This document shows positions 32,273 to 40,944 of a stretch of 64,000 nucleotides of DNA, one piece after another (positions within the stretch are counted from its first letter, which is position 1; every line of letters begins with the position of its first letter). Location: the NCBI RefSeq assembly GCF_002959965.1, contig NZ_PREV01000026.1, forward strand, positions 1,867,501-1,931,500. Reading direction: 5' to 3'. Under the pieces are notes generated by a model. It was not told the origin of the DNA, ran no database searches, and saw only the letters and a list, made by a program, of their open reading frames with translations. A program made the translations under genes and the position numbers. This DNA is from Microbulbifer pacificus (GTDB lineage: Bacteria; Pseudomonadota; Gammaproteobacteria; Pseudomonadales; Cellvibrionaceae).

Positions 32273-33532
32273 ATGGAAAATCAAATTTTTCAGTTGCAGT
32301 ACGCAATTGATACATTTTATTTCCTCGTGTGCGGTGCACTGGTCATGTGGATGGCGGCAGGCTTCGCCATGCTGGAAGCGGGCCTGGTGCGTTCCAAAAA
32401 CACCACGGAAATTCTCACCAAGAACGTGGCGCTGTTTGCGATTGCCAGCATCATGTATCTGATCAGCGGCTACGCCATCATGTACGACGGCGGCTGGCTG
32501 CTGAACGGCATTGAAGCTTTCGATCTCGAAGGTGTTCTGGCAAGCTCTGCGGAAAACGGATTCGAAGGTGACTCCGTCTATTCCGGTGCTTCCGACTTCT
32601 TCTTCCAGGTGGTGTTCGTGGCAACGGCCATGTCCATCGTCTCCGGTGCGGTGGCCGAGCGTATGAAGCTGTGGAGCTTCCTGCTGTTCGCCGTAGTGAT
32701 GACCGGCGTCATCTACCCGCTGGAAGGTTCCTGGACCTGGGGCGGCGCTGAAGTGTTCGGCCTGTACAATCTGGGCGACCTGGGCTTCTCCGACTTCGCC
32801 GGTTCCGGCATCGTGCACATGGCCGGTGCCGCCGCTGCTCTGGCTGGCGTACTGCTGCTGGGCGCGCGTAAAGGCAAATACGGCCCGAACGGCGAAATCT
32901 ACGCCATTCCCGGTGCCAACCTGCCGCTGGCTACCCTGGGTACCTTCATCCTGTGGATGGGCTGGTTCGGCTTCAACGGCGGCTCCGTACTGAAGCTCGG
33001 CGACGCCGCCAACGCGCACTCCGTGGCCATGGTATTCCTGAACACCAACGCCGCCGCTGCCGGCGGTGCTGTCGCCGCGCTGATCACCGGCCGCATCCTG
33101 TTCGGCAAGGCCGACCTGACCATGCTGCTGAACGGCGCACTGGCTGGCCTCGTGGCCATCACCGCTGAGCCCTCCACCCCGACTGCCCTGCAGGCGACCC
33201 TGTTCGGTGCCATCGGTGGCGTGCTGGTAGTGTTCTCTATCATCACTCTCGACAAACTGAAGATCGACGATCCCGTAGGCGCCATCTCCGTGCACGGTGT
33301 GGTTGGTCTGCTGGGCCTGCTGCTGGTACCGGTTACCAATGGAGACTCTTCTTTCAGCGGCCAGCTGATCGGTGCCGCCACCATCTTTGGTTGGGTATTC
33401 GCCGCCTCCTTCGCTGTCTGGTTTGCCCTCAAGCTCATCACCGGTATCCGTGTTACTGAGGAAGAAGAGCAGCAAGGTGTTGACTTGGTCGAGTGCGGAA
33501 TGGAAGCTTATCCGGAATTTATGAGCAAGTAA
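32273..33532 (+). CDS. amtB: Ammonium transporter AmtB
   Basis: The 419-aa protein has about 11 transmembrane segments and Amt signatures (DTFYFLVCGALVMWMAAGFAMLEAGLVR, DFAGSGIVHMAGAAAALAG, HGVVGLLGLLL) containing the pore histidines. It conducts ammonium across the inner membrane and is blocked by uridylylation-free GlnK. The first segment follows directly from the ATG without an obvious cleavable signal peptide. Confidence 0.96.
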   Translation: MENQIFQLQYAIDTFYFLVCGALVMWMAAGFAMLEAGLVRSKNTTEILTKNVALFAIASIMYLISGYAIMYDGGWLLNGIEAFDLEGVLASSAENGFEGDSVYSGASDFFFQVVFVATAMSIVSGAVAERMKLWSFLLFAVVMTGVIYPLEGSWTWGGAEVFGLYNLGDLGFSDFAGSGIVHMAGAAAALAGVLLLGARKGKYGPNGEIYAIPGANLPLATLGTFILWMGWFGFNGGSVLKLGDAANAHSVAMVFLNTNAAAAGGAVAALITGRILFGKADLTMLLNGALAGLVAITAEPSTPTALQATLFGAIGGVLVVFSIITLDKLKIDDPVGAISVHGVVGLLGLLLVPVTNGDSSFSGQLIGAATIFGWVFAASFAVWFALKLITGIRVTEEEEQQGVDLVECGMEAYPEFMSK

Positions 33533-33560
33533 GCGCTCGTAAGATTGCTGCCGGGGCTGA

Positions 33561-33986
<426 letters not shown>

Positions 33987-34012
33987 TCAAAGAATCCGAC
34001 ACAGTGTTTTAC

Positions 34013-34037
34013 AAGCCCCGCTCTGCGGGGCTTTTTT
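34013..34037 (+). terminator. Terminator of the glnK-amtB-glnK unit
   Basis: An 8-bp stem, AAGCCCCG / CGGGGCTT, with a CTCTG loop and six Ts. Confidence 0.92.
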
Positions 34038-34412
34038 GTACGCGAAAAAACCGCGTGAAAAGATATACGGTTGCGCGGCGGGTAAACCGTTTTGCTGTTG
34101 AGCGCGTCGTCAAAAATGCGGCGCAAAAAATTGCATAACCAACAGCAATAAATCCGGGCAAAACAGCTCAAAAAAACTCTACCAATTCGGGGAACCTTTT
34201 CTGGCAGGCTGGTGGGACACTGCCTATATATATTTCGCCGCAGGAATTCTTCTGCCCGGCGGATTTTACTCGCGGAAATTGCGCGGCTGTACCGTGTGGA
34301 TTTCTTCGCGGATAAACCTGCGGGGTAGTGGCGGGATTTTTTCCGCTCGATGCTGCGGCAGCAGGGGTATTCCCTCTGTAACAAGGGGTATCAAGTTACA
34401 GGGTAAAGTGAC

Positions 34413-34625
34413 ATGAAAGACGAAGAGTACAGCGTTCGGGCGAAGGACTCCGAGGAATTCGGCGATGAACGCTCCATCACCTCCCGCCAGCGGGCCCGCA
34501 GTGAACTGAGTGCCGAAGTCGAGGCCTTCCTCGCCAGCGGCGGTGCCATCAACGAGATAGCACCGGACATCACCGCGGACCCACCTCGCAAGCCGCAGCC
34601 GAAGTACGGCAGTCGGCCCATCTGA
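34413..34625 (+). CDS. sutA: SutA-like RNA polymerase-binding regulator (short form)
   Basis: The 70-aa protein ends ADPPRKPQPKYGSRPI. With the preceding FLASGGAINEIAPDI this matches the C-terminal half of Pseudomonas SutA, which binds RNA polymerase and boosts transcription in slow-growing cells. The long acidic N terminus of Pseudomonas SutA is here reduced to about 20 residues, still acidic (KDEE, DSEEFGDE). The 425-bp gap before it (33987-34412) holds the terminator and otherwise nothing I can name. Confidence 0.65.
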   Translation: MKDEEYSVRAKDSEEFGDERSITSRQRARSELSAEVEAFLASGGAINEIAPDITADPPRKPQPKYGSRPI

Positions 34626-34680
34626 GAGCAAAGCGCTACAGGTGATACTGGGTACCGGCTCTGCCGGTAGGACAATACCG

Positions 34681-34710
34681 CGTCACCCCGGCTCATGCCG
34701 GGGTCCAGTT
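34681..34710. repeat. dRS3-like dispersed repeat, copy 1
   Basis: CGTCA followed by a 7-bp hairpin CCCCGGC-tcat-GCCGGGG and TCCAG. The same arrangement occurs at 47696-47724. This resembles widespread proteobacterial repeats of the type CGTCAtcCCGCG...CGCGGgaTCCAG (dRS3 in Neisseria). Confidence 0.6.
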
Positions 34711-34764
34711 TTCATCTGATCCCCTATCCGGAATATCTTCGCGAGACCCGCGGGGCCTGTTGAC

Positions 34765-35526
34765 TCAGCTGCGTGCCAGCAGGTCGGGCAGCAGGCGCTC
34801 GAGTATTTCGCCGATATATGACAGGAACAGGGTGCCGAGGCTGGAGCGGTAGTGGTTGGGATCGCTGGAACCCACCGCGAGGATGCCGAGCTGGTTGGCC
34901 AGCGGTACCACCGCGGCGGAGGCGACACGCTCGGCATCGCTGCCGAACAGGAAAGCGGTTTCGCTGGGACGCAGGGTGCCGCACACCGTGCGACCGTTGC
35001 GCAAAATGGAGCCGATGGCGGTTTCTGCGCTGGCGCGGGAACAGCTGCGCACGTCACCGAGCAACTTGCCGGAGCCCGGCAGTGGGCCGAACAGGGTTAG
35101 TGCGGTGACCTCCACCTTGAAGTCGTCGCGGAAGCTGCGCAGCAGCGCGTGCCCGGCTTCTGCCACGGTGCGCGCTTCCAGTAAAGCCAGCACCAGGCGG
35201 CGGCTGTGCATGAACAACTGATCGTTATCCCGGGCGTTCTGCAGCAGCTGGTCGAGACGCTGGCGCATCTCGATATTGCGTTCGCGCAGCAAATTGGTCT
35301 GATGTGTCATCAGCGACACGGTCTTGCCGGATTCCCGCGGGATCTGAATGGCTTCCAGCAGCTCGAGGTTTTCGGCAAAAAACGTCGGATTCTGCATCAG
35401 GTAACGCGCCACCTGCCGCGCCAGCAGCTTCTTGTTGCGCTGGTTTTCGCTGTCGGCGGCTTCCTGTTTTTCCAGGTTGGCCTCGACGGCGCTGTCGATC
35501 AGGGGGGCGTCGCTGTGCTCGGTCAT
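34765..35526 (-). CDS. DUF484 family protein
   Basis: The 253-aa protein has the DUF484 N terminus (VARYLMQNPTFFAENLELLEAI) with a coiled-coil stretch (SLMTHQTNLLRERNIEMRQRLDQLL). A GAF-like C-terminal domain follows (VASAAVVPLANQLGILAVGSSD). Function is unknown. In E. coli and Pseudomonas it is followed by xerC; here it is the last gene of the operon. Confidence 0.9.
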   Translation of the reverse strand: MTEHSDAPLIDSAVEANLEKQEAADSENQRNKKLLARQVARYLMQNPTFFAENLELLEAIQIPRESGKTVSLMTHQTNLLRERNIEMRQRLDQLLQNARDNDQLFMHSRRLVLALLEARTVAEAGHALLRSFRDDFKVEVTALTLFGPLPGSGKLLGDVRSCSRASAETAIGSILRNGRTVCGTLRPSETAFLFGSDAERVASAAVVPLANQLGILAVGSSDPNHYRSSLGTLFLSYIGEILERLLPDLLARS

Positions 35527-35566
35527 TACGTTGTGTTGCTCGGTCGCTGGTCCGGTGTTCTCTGGG

Positions 35567-36397
35567 TTAAACCACTATCTGTCCGTGATACACCGCGGTG
35601 GCGGGTCCGGTCATGGTAACCGGCGCACCGGGGCCCGGCCAGTGAATTGTCAGGGTGCCGCCGGGCAGGGTGATCTGCAGTTCTTCATCTACCAGGCCGC
35701 GAATGCGCGCAGATACCATGGCGGCGCAGGCGCCAGTGCCACAGGCGCGGGTCTCGCCCACACCGCGCTCGAACACGCGCAGGCGCGCGTTGCCGCGGTC
35801 GAGAATCTGCAGGAAGCCCACGTTCACGCGGGCCGGGAAGCGCGGGTGGCTCTCGATAGCAGCGCCGAGGCGTTCCACCGGTGCGCTATCCACATCCTCC
35901 ACCAGCAGCACCGCGTGGGGATTGCCCATGGATACCGCGCCGACGGTATAGGTTTCGCCGTCTACCTCGAGGGGATAGGACTCCGCCTGAATATCCGCGT
36001 GGAACGGGATCTTTGCCGGCTCGAGCACCGGAGCGCCCATGTCCACACTGACCTGATCTGCGCCCTGCACATTCAGCTCGAGGATGCCGGCGGCGGTTTC
36101 CACCAGAATTTTTTCCTTGCTGGTGAGGCGGCGCTCACGCACGAAGCGCGCAAAACAACGCGCGCCGTTACCGCAGTTTTCCACTTCACTGCCGTCGGCA
36201 TTGTAGATGCGGTAGCGGAAGTCCACGTCCGGGTCCCGCGGCGCTTCCACCAGCAGCAGCTGGTCGCAGCCGATACCGGTATGGCGGTCGGCGATCTGGC
36301 GGACCTTGTCCGAGGTCAGCTTCACCCGTTGGGTGATGCCGTCGACCATCACAAAGTCGTTGCCGAGGCCGTGCATTTTGGTGAACTTGAGCCGCAT
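35567..36397 (-). CDS. dapF: Diaminopimelate epimerase
   Basis: The 276-aa enzyme has both catalytic cysteines, C75 in ENCGNGARC and one near residue 218 in RACGTGAC. It also has the start [16 protein letters not shown]. It interconverts LL- and meso-diaminopimelate for lysine and peptidoglycan synthesis. It lies 29 bp downstream of lysA in the same operon. Confidence 0.96.
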   Translation of the reverse strand: MRLKFTKMHGLGNDFVMVDGITQRVKLTSDKVRQIADRHTGIGCDQLLLVEAPRDPDVDFRYRIYNADGSEVENCGNGARCFARFVRERRLTSKEKILVETAAGILELNVQGADQVSVDMGAPVLEPAKIPFHADIQAESYPLEVDGETYTVGAVSMGNPHAVLLVEDVDSAPVERLGAAIESHPRFPARVNVGFLQILDRGNARLRVFERGVGETRACGTGACAAMVSARIRGLVDEELQITLPGGTLTIHWPGPGAPVTMTGPATAVYHGQIVV

Positions 36398-36426
36398 CGT
36401 TGTTCGTTCCCGTCAGTCCTTTCTCA

Positions 36427-37680
36427 TCAATTCCTGGCCGGCACTGTGGTTTCACCGCGCACCAGGTCCGCGAGCGTTTCCCGCGCGCGCACCAGGTAGG
36501 TTTTGTCCCCATCCACCAGCACTTCCGCCGCGCGGGTGCGGGAGTTGTAGTTGGAACTCATGGTGAAACCGTAGGCGCCCGCGGAGAGCATCGCCAGCAG
36601 CTGGCCCTGCTCCAGTGCCAGCGGGCGGTGCTTGCCGAGGAAATCACCGGTCTCGCACACCGGCCCCACTATATCCCAGCTTTCGGCTTCGCCGTTGCTG
36701 GGGGTGACCGCGACGATGTCCTGCCACGCCTGGTACAGCGCGGGGCGCAGATTGTCGTTCATGGCGGCGTCGACGATGGCAAAGTTGTGGCCTTCGGTGC
36801 GCTTCAGGAATTCCACCCGGGTCAGCAGCGCACCGCCGTTGGCGGAGATGGAGCGGCCCGGTTCCAGTACCAGTGCCAGGTTGCGCCCGGCGAGCTTTTC
36901 TTTTACAGCACCGAGATAATCGCTTACCTGGGGCGGTTCTTCACCGCGATAGCGCACGCCGAGACCGCCACCGAGATCCAGGTGTTTCAGCACGATGCCG
37001 CCTTGCGCCAGCTCGTCGATCAACGTCAGCAACCGGTCGAGTGCATCGAGAAAGGGCGCGATGTCGGTGAGCTGCGAACCGATATGGCAGTCCACGCCCA
37101 CCGCATTGAGGTTGGTGGAGGCGGCCACCTTGCGGTACACCTCCGGAGCGCGCTCGATGGCGATACCGAATTTGTTTTCCTTCAGACCGGTGGAAATGTA
37201 CGGGTGGGTCTTGGCATCCACATCCGGGTTGACCCGCAGGGATACCGGGGCGACTGCGCCCATCTCCGCGGCCACCGCGTCGAGGCGCTCGAGTTCCGCT
37301 TCCGATTCCACGTTGAAGCAATGTACACCCACTTCCAGTGCGCGTCGCATTTCTGCCGCAGTCTTGCCCACACCGGAGAACACCACTTTCTTCGGGTCAC
37401 CGCCGGCCATCAGTACCCGCTCCAGCTCGCCCGCGGATACGATATCGAAACCCGCACCCAACTGTGCCAGCACCGACAGGATACCGAGGTTGCTGTTGGC
37501 CTTGATGGCGTAACAGATCAGGCCCGGGTGATCGCCAAGGGCATCGGCGTACGCCCGGTATTGGTTTTCGAAGTGGGCGCGACTGTAGACATAGGTGGGG
37601 GTGCCGAAGTGTTCGGCAATCTGCTCAAGGCTGACGCCCTCGGCCCACAGGCTTCCCTGCTGGTAGTGGAATTCACTCAT
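36427..37680 (-). CDS. lysA: Diaminopimelate decarboxylase
   Basis: The 417-aa PLP enzyme is of the alanine-racemase-fold type. The PLP lysine is K60 in CYAIKANSN. HIGSQL, LDLGGGLG, EPGRSISANGG and the GPVCETGDF motif (the active-site cysteine from the partner subunit) are present. It makes lysine from meso-DAP. It overlaps lptM by four bases. Confidence 0.96.
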   Translation of the reverse strand: MSEFHYQQGSLWAEGVSLEQIAEHFGTPTYVYSRAHFENQYRAYADALGDHPGLICYAIKANSNLGILSVLAQLGAGFDIVSAGELERVLMAGGDPKKVVFSGVGKTAAEMRRALEVGVHCFNVESEAELERLDAVAAEMGAVAPVSLRVNPDVDAKTHPYISTGLKENKFGIAIERAPEVYRKVAASTNLNAVGVDCHIGSQLTDIAPFLDALDRLLTLIDELAQGGIVLKHLDLGGGLGVRYRGEEPPQVSDYLGAVKEKLAGRNLALVLEPGRSISANGGALLTRVEFLKRTEGHNFAIVDAAMNDNLRPALYQAWQDIVAVTPSNGEAESWDIVGPVCETGDFLGKHRPLALEQGQLLAMLSAGAYGFTMSSNYNSRTRAAEVLVDGDKTYLVRARETLADLVRGETTVPARN

Positions 37681-37907
37681 TTGGTTACTGCTTCTGCTTC
37701 CGTGTGTTGCTCGGACGGTTGTTGGCTCGGGTCTTCTTTGGCCTCATCCTTGCGCGCACTTGCGGGCTGGCCGTGGCTGTGAGTACCGGTCGCGGAAGTC
37801 GCTGCCGGTGCGGCCGGTCCCTGGGGAAGGTACAGAGGGCCTTTCTGGCCGCAGGCGCTCAACGCGACCACGACAATGGTGGCCAGTGGAATCAGTGGTG
37901 TGCGCAT
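37677..37907 (-). CDS. lptM: LPS translocon maturation chaperone LptM (YifL)
   Basis: A 76-aa small lipoprotein: lipobox VALSAC with acylated C19, then GQKGPLYLPQ, the LptM hallmark. A low-complexity Pro/Ala/Glu/Gln-rich tail follows. LptM promotes oxidative maturation of LptD in the outer membrane. It is first in the lptM-lysA-dapF-DUF484 operon and divergent from cyaY. Confidence 0.93.
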   Translation of the reverse strand: MRTPLIPLATIVVVALSACGQKGPLYLPQGPAAPAATSATGTHSHGQPASARKDEAKEDPSQQPSEQHTEAEAVTK

Positions 37908-38029
37908 CGTTGTTACCCGGAACCTTATGAATCGTACCTGCCGCGTTTCGCGGGACGAGAAGACTGGAAAAGCCTGCTAGTATAGCGACCCACGCCTTCC
38001 AGCAACACAGTAACAGCAGTAACAGAACT

Positions 38030-38359
38030 ATGAGCCAAGCGGCATACAACGCGGCGATCGAGCAGACGCTGATTGCGATCGAGGACGCACTCGACAATTG
38101 CGACGTGGACATGGATTACGAGCGCGCGGACGCGGTGCTCACCATCACCCTGGAAGACAGCGGTACTCAGGTGATTCTGTCGCGCCAGAGTGCGGTGCAG
38201 GAGCTGTGGGTGGCGGCGCGCTCCGGTGGCTACCACCTCAAATTTCAGAATCCCGGCTGGAAGTGCACCACCACCGGTGAGGATTTACCGACCCTGCTGA
38301 ACCGGGTATTGAGCGAGCAGCAGGGTGCTCCGGTGTCACTGGCGCTGGGAGACCTCTGA
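38030..38359 (+). CDS. cyaY: Frataxin homologue CyaY
   Basis: The 109-aa protein has the frataxin pattern: an acidic first helix (QTLIAIEDALDNCDVDMDYERADAVLTI), LSRQSAVQELWVAARSGGYHLKF and the C-terminal LLNRVLSEQ. It binds iron and modulates Fe-S cluster assembly. The divergent arrangement with lptM is conserved in related bacteria. Confidence 0.95.
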   Translation: MSQAAYNAAIEQTLIAIEDALDNCDVDMDYERADAVLTITLEDSGTQVILSRQSAVQELWVAARSGGYHLKFQNPGWKCTTTGEDLPTLLNRVLSEQQGAPVSLALGDL

Positions 38360-38563
38360 TCCCGGGAGAGAAGCTGCCGTTACCCTGATGCCGCGCGCGG
38401 TTGCCCCCTTAACCGCGCCTGTCCGTGTACCCCATTCCCGCCTCTTGCGCACTGCCGTTCCCCCCCAACCATCACGCCCGTCGAGCGCGTTGCAAAAAGT
38501 GGTTGGCTATCCGCGCGTGTTGGTGCTAATTTGATATCAAATTGACATCAAAAGGAGATTCCG

Positions 38564-39433
38564 GTGATCCGAGAAAAGCGCGCATTCACTCTCAATGGCT
38601 ACGGGATGCTGGCGGTGCTCCTGATATTGCAGGCAGTCACCGTGGCGATGGCTCTGCGCAGTCTGGCGGCCACCGAGTTTCCCGTTGCGGCGGGCTGGGG
38701 GCTGGCGGCGGTGATTGTCGCCTTCTGCTGGCACGGACTGTTTATGGTGGCGCCCAATCAGGGAAAAATACTGCAGCTGTTCGGCAAATACGTGGGTACA
38801 GAGCATGTCACCGGGCTGCGCTGGGGCAATCCGCTGATCTTCAAGCGCACACCCATCTCGCTGCGCATCCGCAATTTCGAGAGCGGCAAACTCAAGGTAA
38901 ATGACGCCAACGGCAATCCGATCGAGATCGCCACGGTGGTGGTGTGGAAGGTGGTCGACTCCGCCGAGGCCTATTTCGAGGTGGATGACTACGAGAGCTT
39001 CGTCACCATCCAGAGCGAGGCGGCGTTGCGCAACGTGGCGAATGAGTTCCCCTACGACAACCACAGCGAAGACACCCTGTCTCTGCGCGGCGATCCGATT
39101 GAAGTGGCAGAGAAAATCCGCGCTCAGGTGCAGGAACGTCTGGGCAGTGCCGGTATCCAGGTGATTGAAGCGCGCATCAGCCATCTCGCCTACGCACCGG
39201 AAATTGCCCAGGCCATGTTGCGTAAACAGCAGGCCGGTGCGGTGCTCGCGGCGCGCAAACTGATCGTCCGCGGCGCGGTGGAAATGGTCACCGATGCGAT
39301 TACCACTCTGGCGGAATCCCATGCAATAGAACTGGACGATGAGCGCAGGGCGAATATGGTCAACAATCTGATGGTGGTCATTTGCGGCGAACAGCAGGCA
39401 CAGCCGGTCATCAACAGTGGCAGTCTCTACTGA
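38564..39433 (+). CDS. SPFH (stomatin/prohibitin) domain membrane protein
   Basis: The 289-aa protein has two N-terminal transmembrane segments (residues about 13-32 and 43-62). An SPFH/band-7 domain follows (VNDANGNPIEIATVVVWKVVDSAEAYFEVDDYESFVTIQSEAALR...) with a helical region containing the common LAYAPEIAQAMLRKQQAGA. SPFH proteins scaffold membrane microdomains. GTG start preceded by AAGGAG. A small RHH protein gene follows at 35 bp. Confidence 0.87.
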   Translation: MIREKRAFTLNGYGMLAVLLILQAVTVAMALRSLAATEFPVAAGWGLAAVIVAFCWHGLFMVAPNQGKILQLFGKYVGTEHVTGLRWGNPLIFKRTPISLRIRNFESGKLKVNDANGNPIEIATVVVWKVVDSAEAYFEVDDYESFVTIQSEAALRNVANEFPYDNHSEDTLSLRGDPIEVAEKIRAQVQERLGSAGIQVIEARISHLAYAPEIAQAMLRKQQAGAVLAARKLIVRGAVEMVTDAITTLAESHAIELDDERRANMVNNLMVVICGEQQAQPVINSGSLY

Positions 39434-39467
39434 TCGACCGGGCCGATACTGAACGATCAGGATTATC

Positions 39468-39674
39468 ATGACGAAAAAGAAAGCTTTCCCGCTGCGAATC
39501 AACGAGCAGGTACTGGCGGCGATGCAGCGCTGGGCAGACGATGACCTGCGCAGCCTGAATGCACAGATTGAGTATGTGTTGCGGGATGCGCTGGTTCAGT
39601 CTGGCCGAGTGAAGCTGGTGCAAAAAGTAGTGACCGAAATCGAGGAAAATAAAGCAAAACCCGGGGAATCGTGA
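39468..39674 (+). CDS. Arc-like ribbon-helix-helix small protein
   Basis: The 68-aa protein has KKKAFPLRINEQVLAAMQRWADDDLRSLNAQIEYVLRDAL, matching the Arc/MetJ ribbon-helix-helix fold: a beta strand with alternating basic and hydrophobic residues, then two helices with the NAQIEYVLRDAL core. It is probably dimeric and DNA-binding. No toxin gene is adjacent. The partner is the SPFH gene, a pairing seen in other bacteria. Confidence 0.75.
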   Translation: MTKKKAFPLRINEQVLAAMQRWADDDLRSLNAQIEYVLRDALVQSGRVKLVQKVVTEIEENKAKPGES

Positions 39675-39738
39675 AGGGCGCAGGGCATGCGTCTGCGCGG
39701 CCACAACCACAGCTGCGCCAGCGCGGCTTGTAAAATAC

Positions 39739-39776
39739 ATGCCGGGCCGCGTTGCGCGAGCCCGGCGGCATTTTTT
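39739..39776 (+). terminator. Terminator after the RHH gene
   Basis: The arms ATGCCGGGC / GCCCGGCGGCAT form a GC-rich stem with a two-base bulge, followed by six Ts. The T-run overlaps the end of the convergent GDPD gene. Confidence 0.75.
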
Positions 39777-40782
39777 AATTTGGCAGGCGCTGCACTGCGT
39801 GTTCTCCGGGGGAAAACCGGATCTTCGCATAGGGGCCGATCTGTTCGATTTTCTCGACCCACAGCGCGCCGCGATAATCCGCCGGCAAGAAATCCAGCTC
39901 CTGGGGTTTGTAGATCCCGTGCATTCCGCGCCCGCGCCCTGCAAAATCCAGAGCCATCACCAGCGAGCCCGCGTCGTCCATACGTTGCATAAAACGGTCT
40001 GGCCAGCCCCACAACACCCACTGCCATGTGTTCGGTGCCACCACCGCGCCGTTGCGGCAGGCTTTCGGTACATAGCCGCTCCATCCCAGCATCACGTAGC
40101 GCAGAGTGCATTGCTGAACGCTCTCGCGGCTGAACACCCATGCATCCGGGCGCAGTTGGCGAATTCTCGCCATTACCTGCTCGCTGCCGTAAACACGCAA
40201 TGGTCTTTGCTGGGGTAGCTGGCGCGCACTCAGATATTGGTGCAGCAGATCCGCTTCCTCTACATCGCTGCTTTTGATGTTGATCAGGAATTGCCTGCCG
40301 GGAAATGCGCGGAACACCTCTTCCAGTGTCGGCATCTGCCCCACACCCCTGCCGCGAAATGGATAGGTTTTGCCGTTGTCCGGGGTATAGCCGTAGCCGA
40401 TGTCCAGGGTTTTCAGGTAGCTCATCGGGTGTTCGCGGGTGGTGCCGGTGCCCTCGGTGCGGCAGTCGAGGGTCCAGTCGTGGAACACGGCAAACTCGCC
40501 ATCGGTGGTGGGGTGCACGTCGATCTCGACAATATCCGCCCCGTAATCAAACGCCGCCTGCATGGAGGCGAGGGTATTTTCCAGGTATTCGTGTTCCGCT
40601 GGGTACACGCGGATCGCGGTGCAGTCATCGCGACCGAGGTTTTCCTTGTTGTAGGTCTGGTAGACGCCGCGGTGGGCAATCAGCGTGGGTTTGCCCGCGG
40701 CTTTTTGGGCGAGCCACGAGGCGTTGGTGAGGTAGATGGCAACGGCGAAAGCGGCAGTGCCGAGCAGAAGGTATTTGCGCAT
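39775..40782 (-). CDS. Glycerophosphodiester phosphodiesterase family protein
   Basis: The 335-aa protein has one N-terminal hydrophobic segment (residues 4-22). Its GDPD domain has LIAHRGVYQTYNKEN, ADIVEIDVHPTTDGEFAVFHDWTLD and the later QFLINIKSSDVEE. The metal and acid-base residues H39, E and D are present. It probably hydrolyses glycerophosphodiesters in the periplasm. It has a long ENL...DDCTAIRVYP insertion between the first and second motifs, so substrate specificity may differ from GlpQ/UgpQ. Confidence 0.82.
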   Translation of the reverse strand: MRKYLLLGTAAFAVAIYLTNASWLAQKAAGKPTLIAHRGVYQTYNKENLGRDDCTAIRVYPAEHEYLENTLASMQAAFDYGADIVEIDVHPTTDGEFAVFHDWTLDCRTEGTGTTREHPMSYLKTLDIGYGYTPDNGKTYPFRGRGVGQMPTLEEVFRAFPGRQFLINIKSSDVEEADLLHQYLSARQLPQQRPLRVYGSEQVMARIRQLRPDAWVFSRESVQQCTLRYVMLGWSGYVPKACRNGAVVAPNTWQWVLWGWPDRFMQRMDDAGSLVMALDFAGRGRGMHGIYKPQELDFLPADYRGALWVEKIEQIGPYAKIRFSPGEHAVQRLPN

Positions 40783-40900
40783 GGAAGACTCATTTTTTTG
40801 ATCGGAACTTGTGATCGGAGGAGTCTAGCGGGTCACGAAAGCTGGAAAGTGGCGGCGGACGGGATGAATTGTGACGAAAAATGGCGGCGGGGGATTTTTC

Positions 40901-40934
40901 CCCTGTAGGAGCCTGCAAGCAGGCTCCTACAGGG
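40901..40934. repeat. REP-like palindrome downstream of argH
   Basis: The perfect 15-bp arms 40901-40915 and 40920-40934 (CCCTGTAGGAGCCTG and its complement) enclose a 4-nt loop. The GTAGGAGCCTGC...GCAGGCTCCTAC core is a common extragenic palindrome of gammaproteobacteria. On the minus strand it is followed by GAAAAATCC and could also protect or end the argH transcript. Confidence 0.7.
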
Positions 40935-40944
40935 AGAGGGTGGT

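Noticed and set aside
34413..34625. Antitoxin-type small protein
   Set aside because: No toxin partner is adjacent and the C-terminal SutA signature explains it better.
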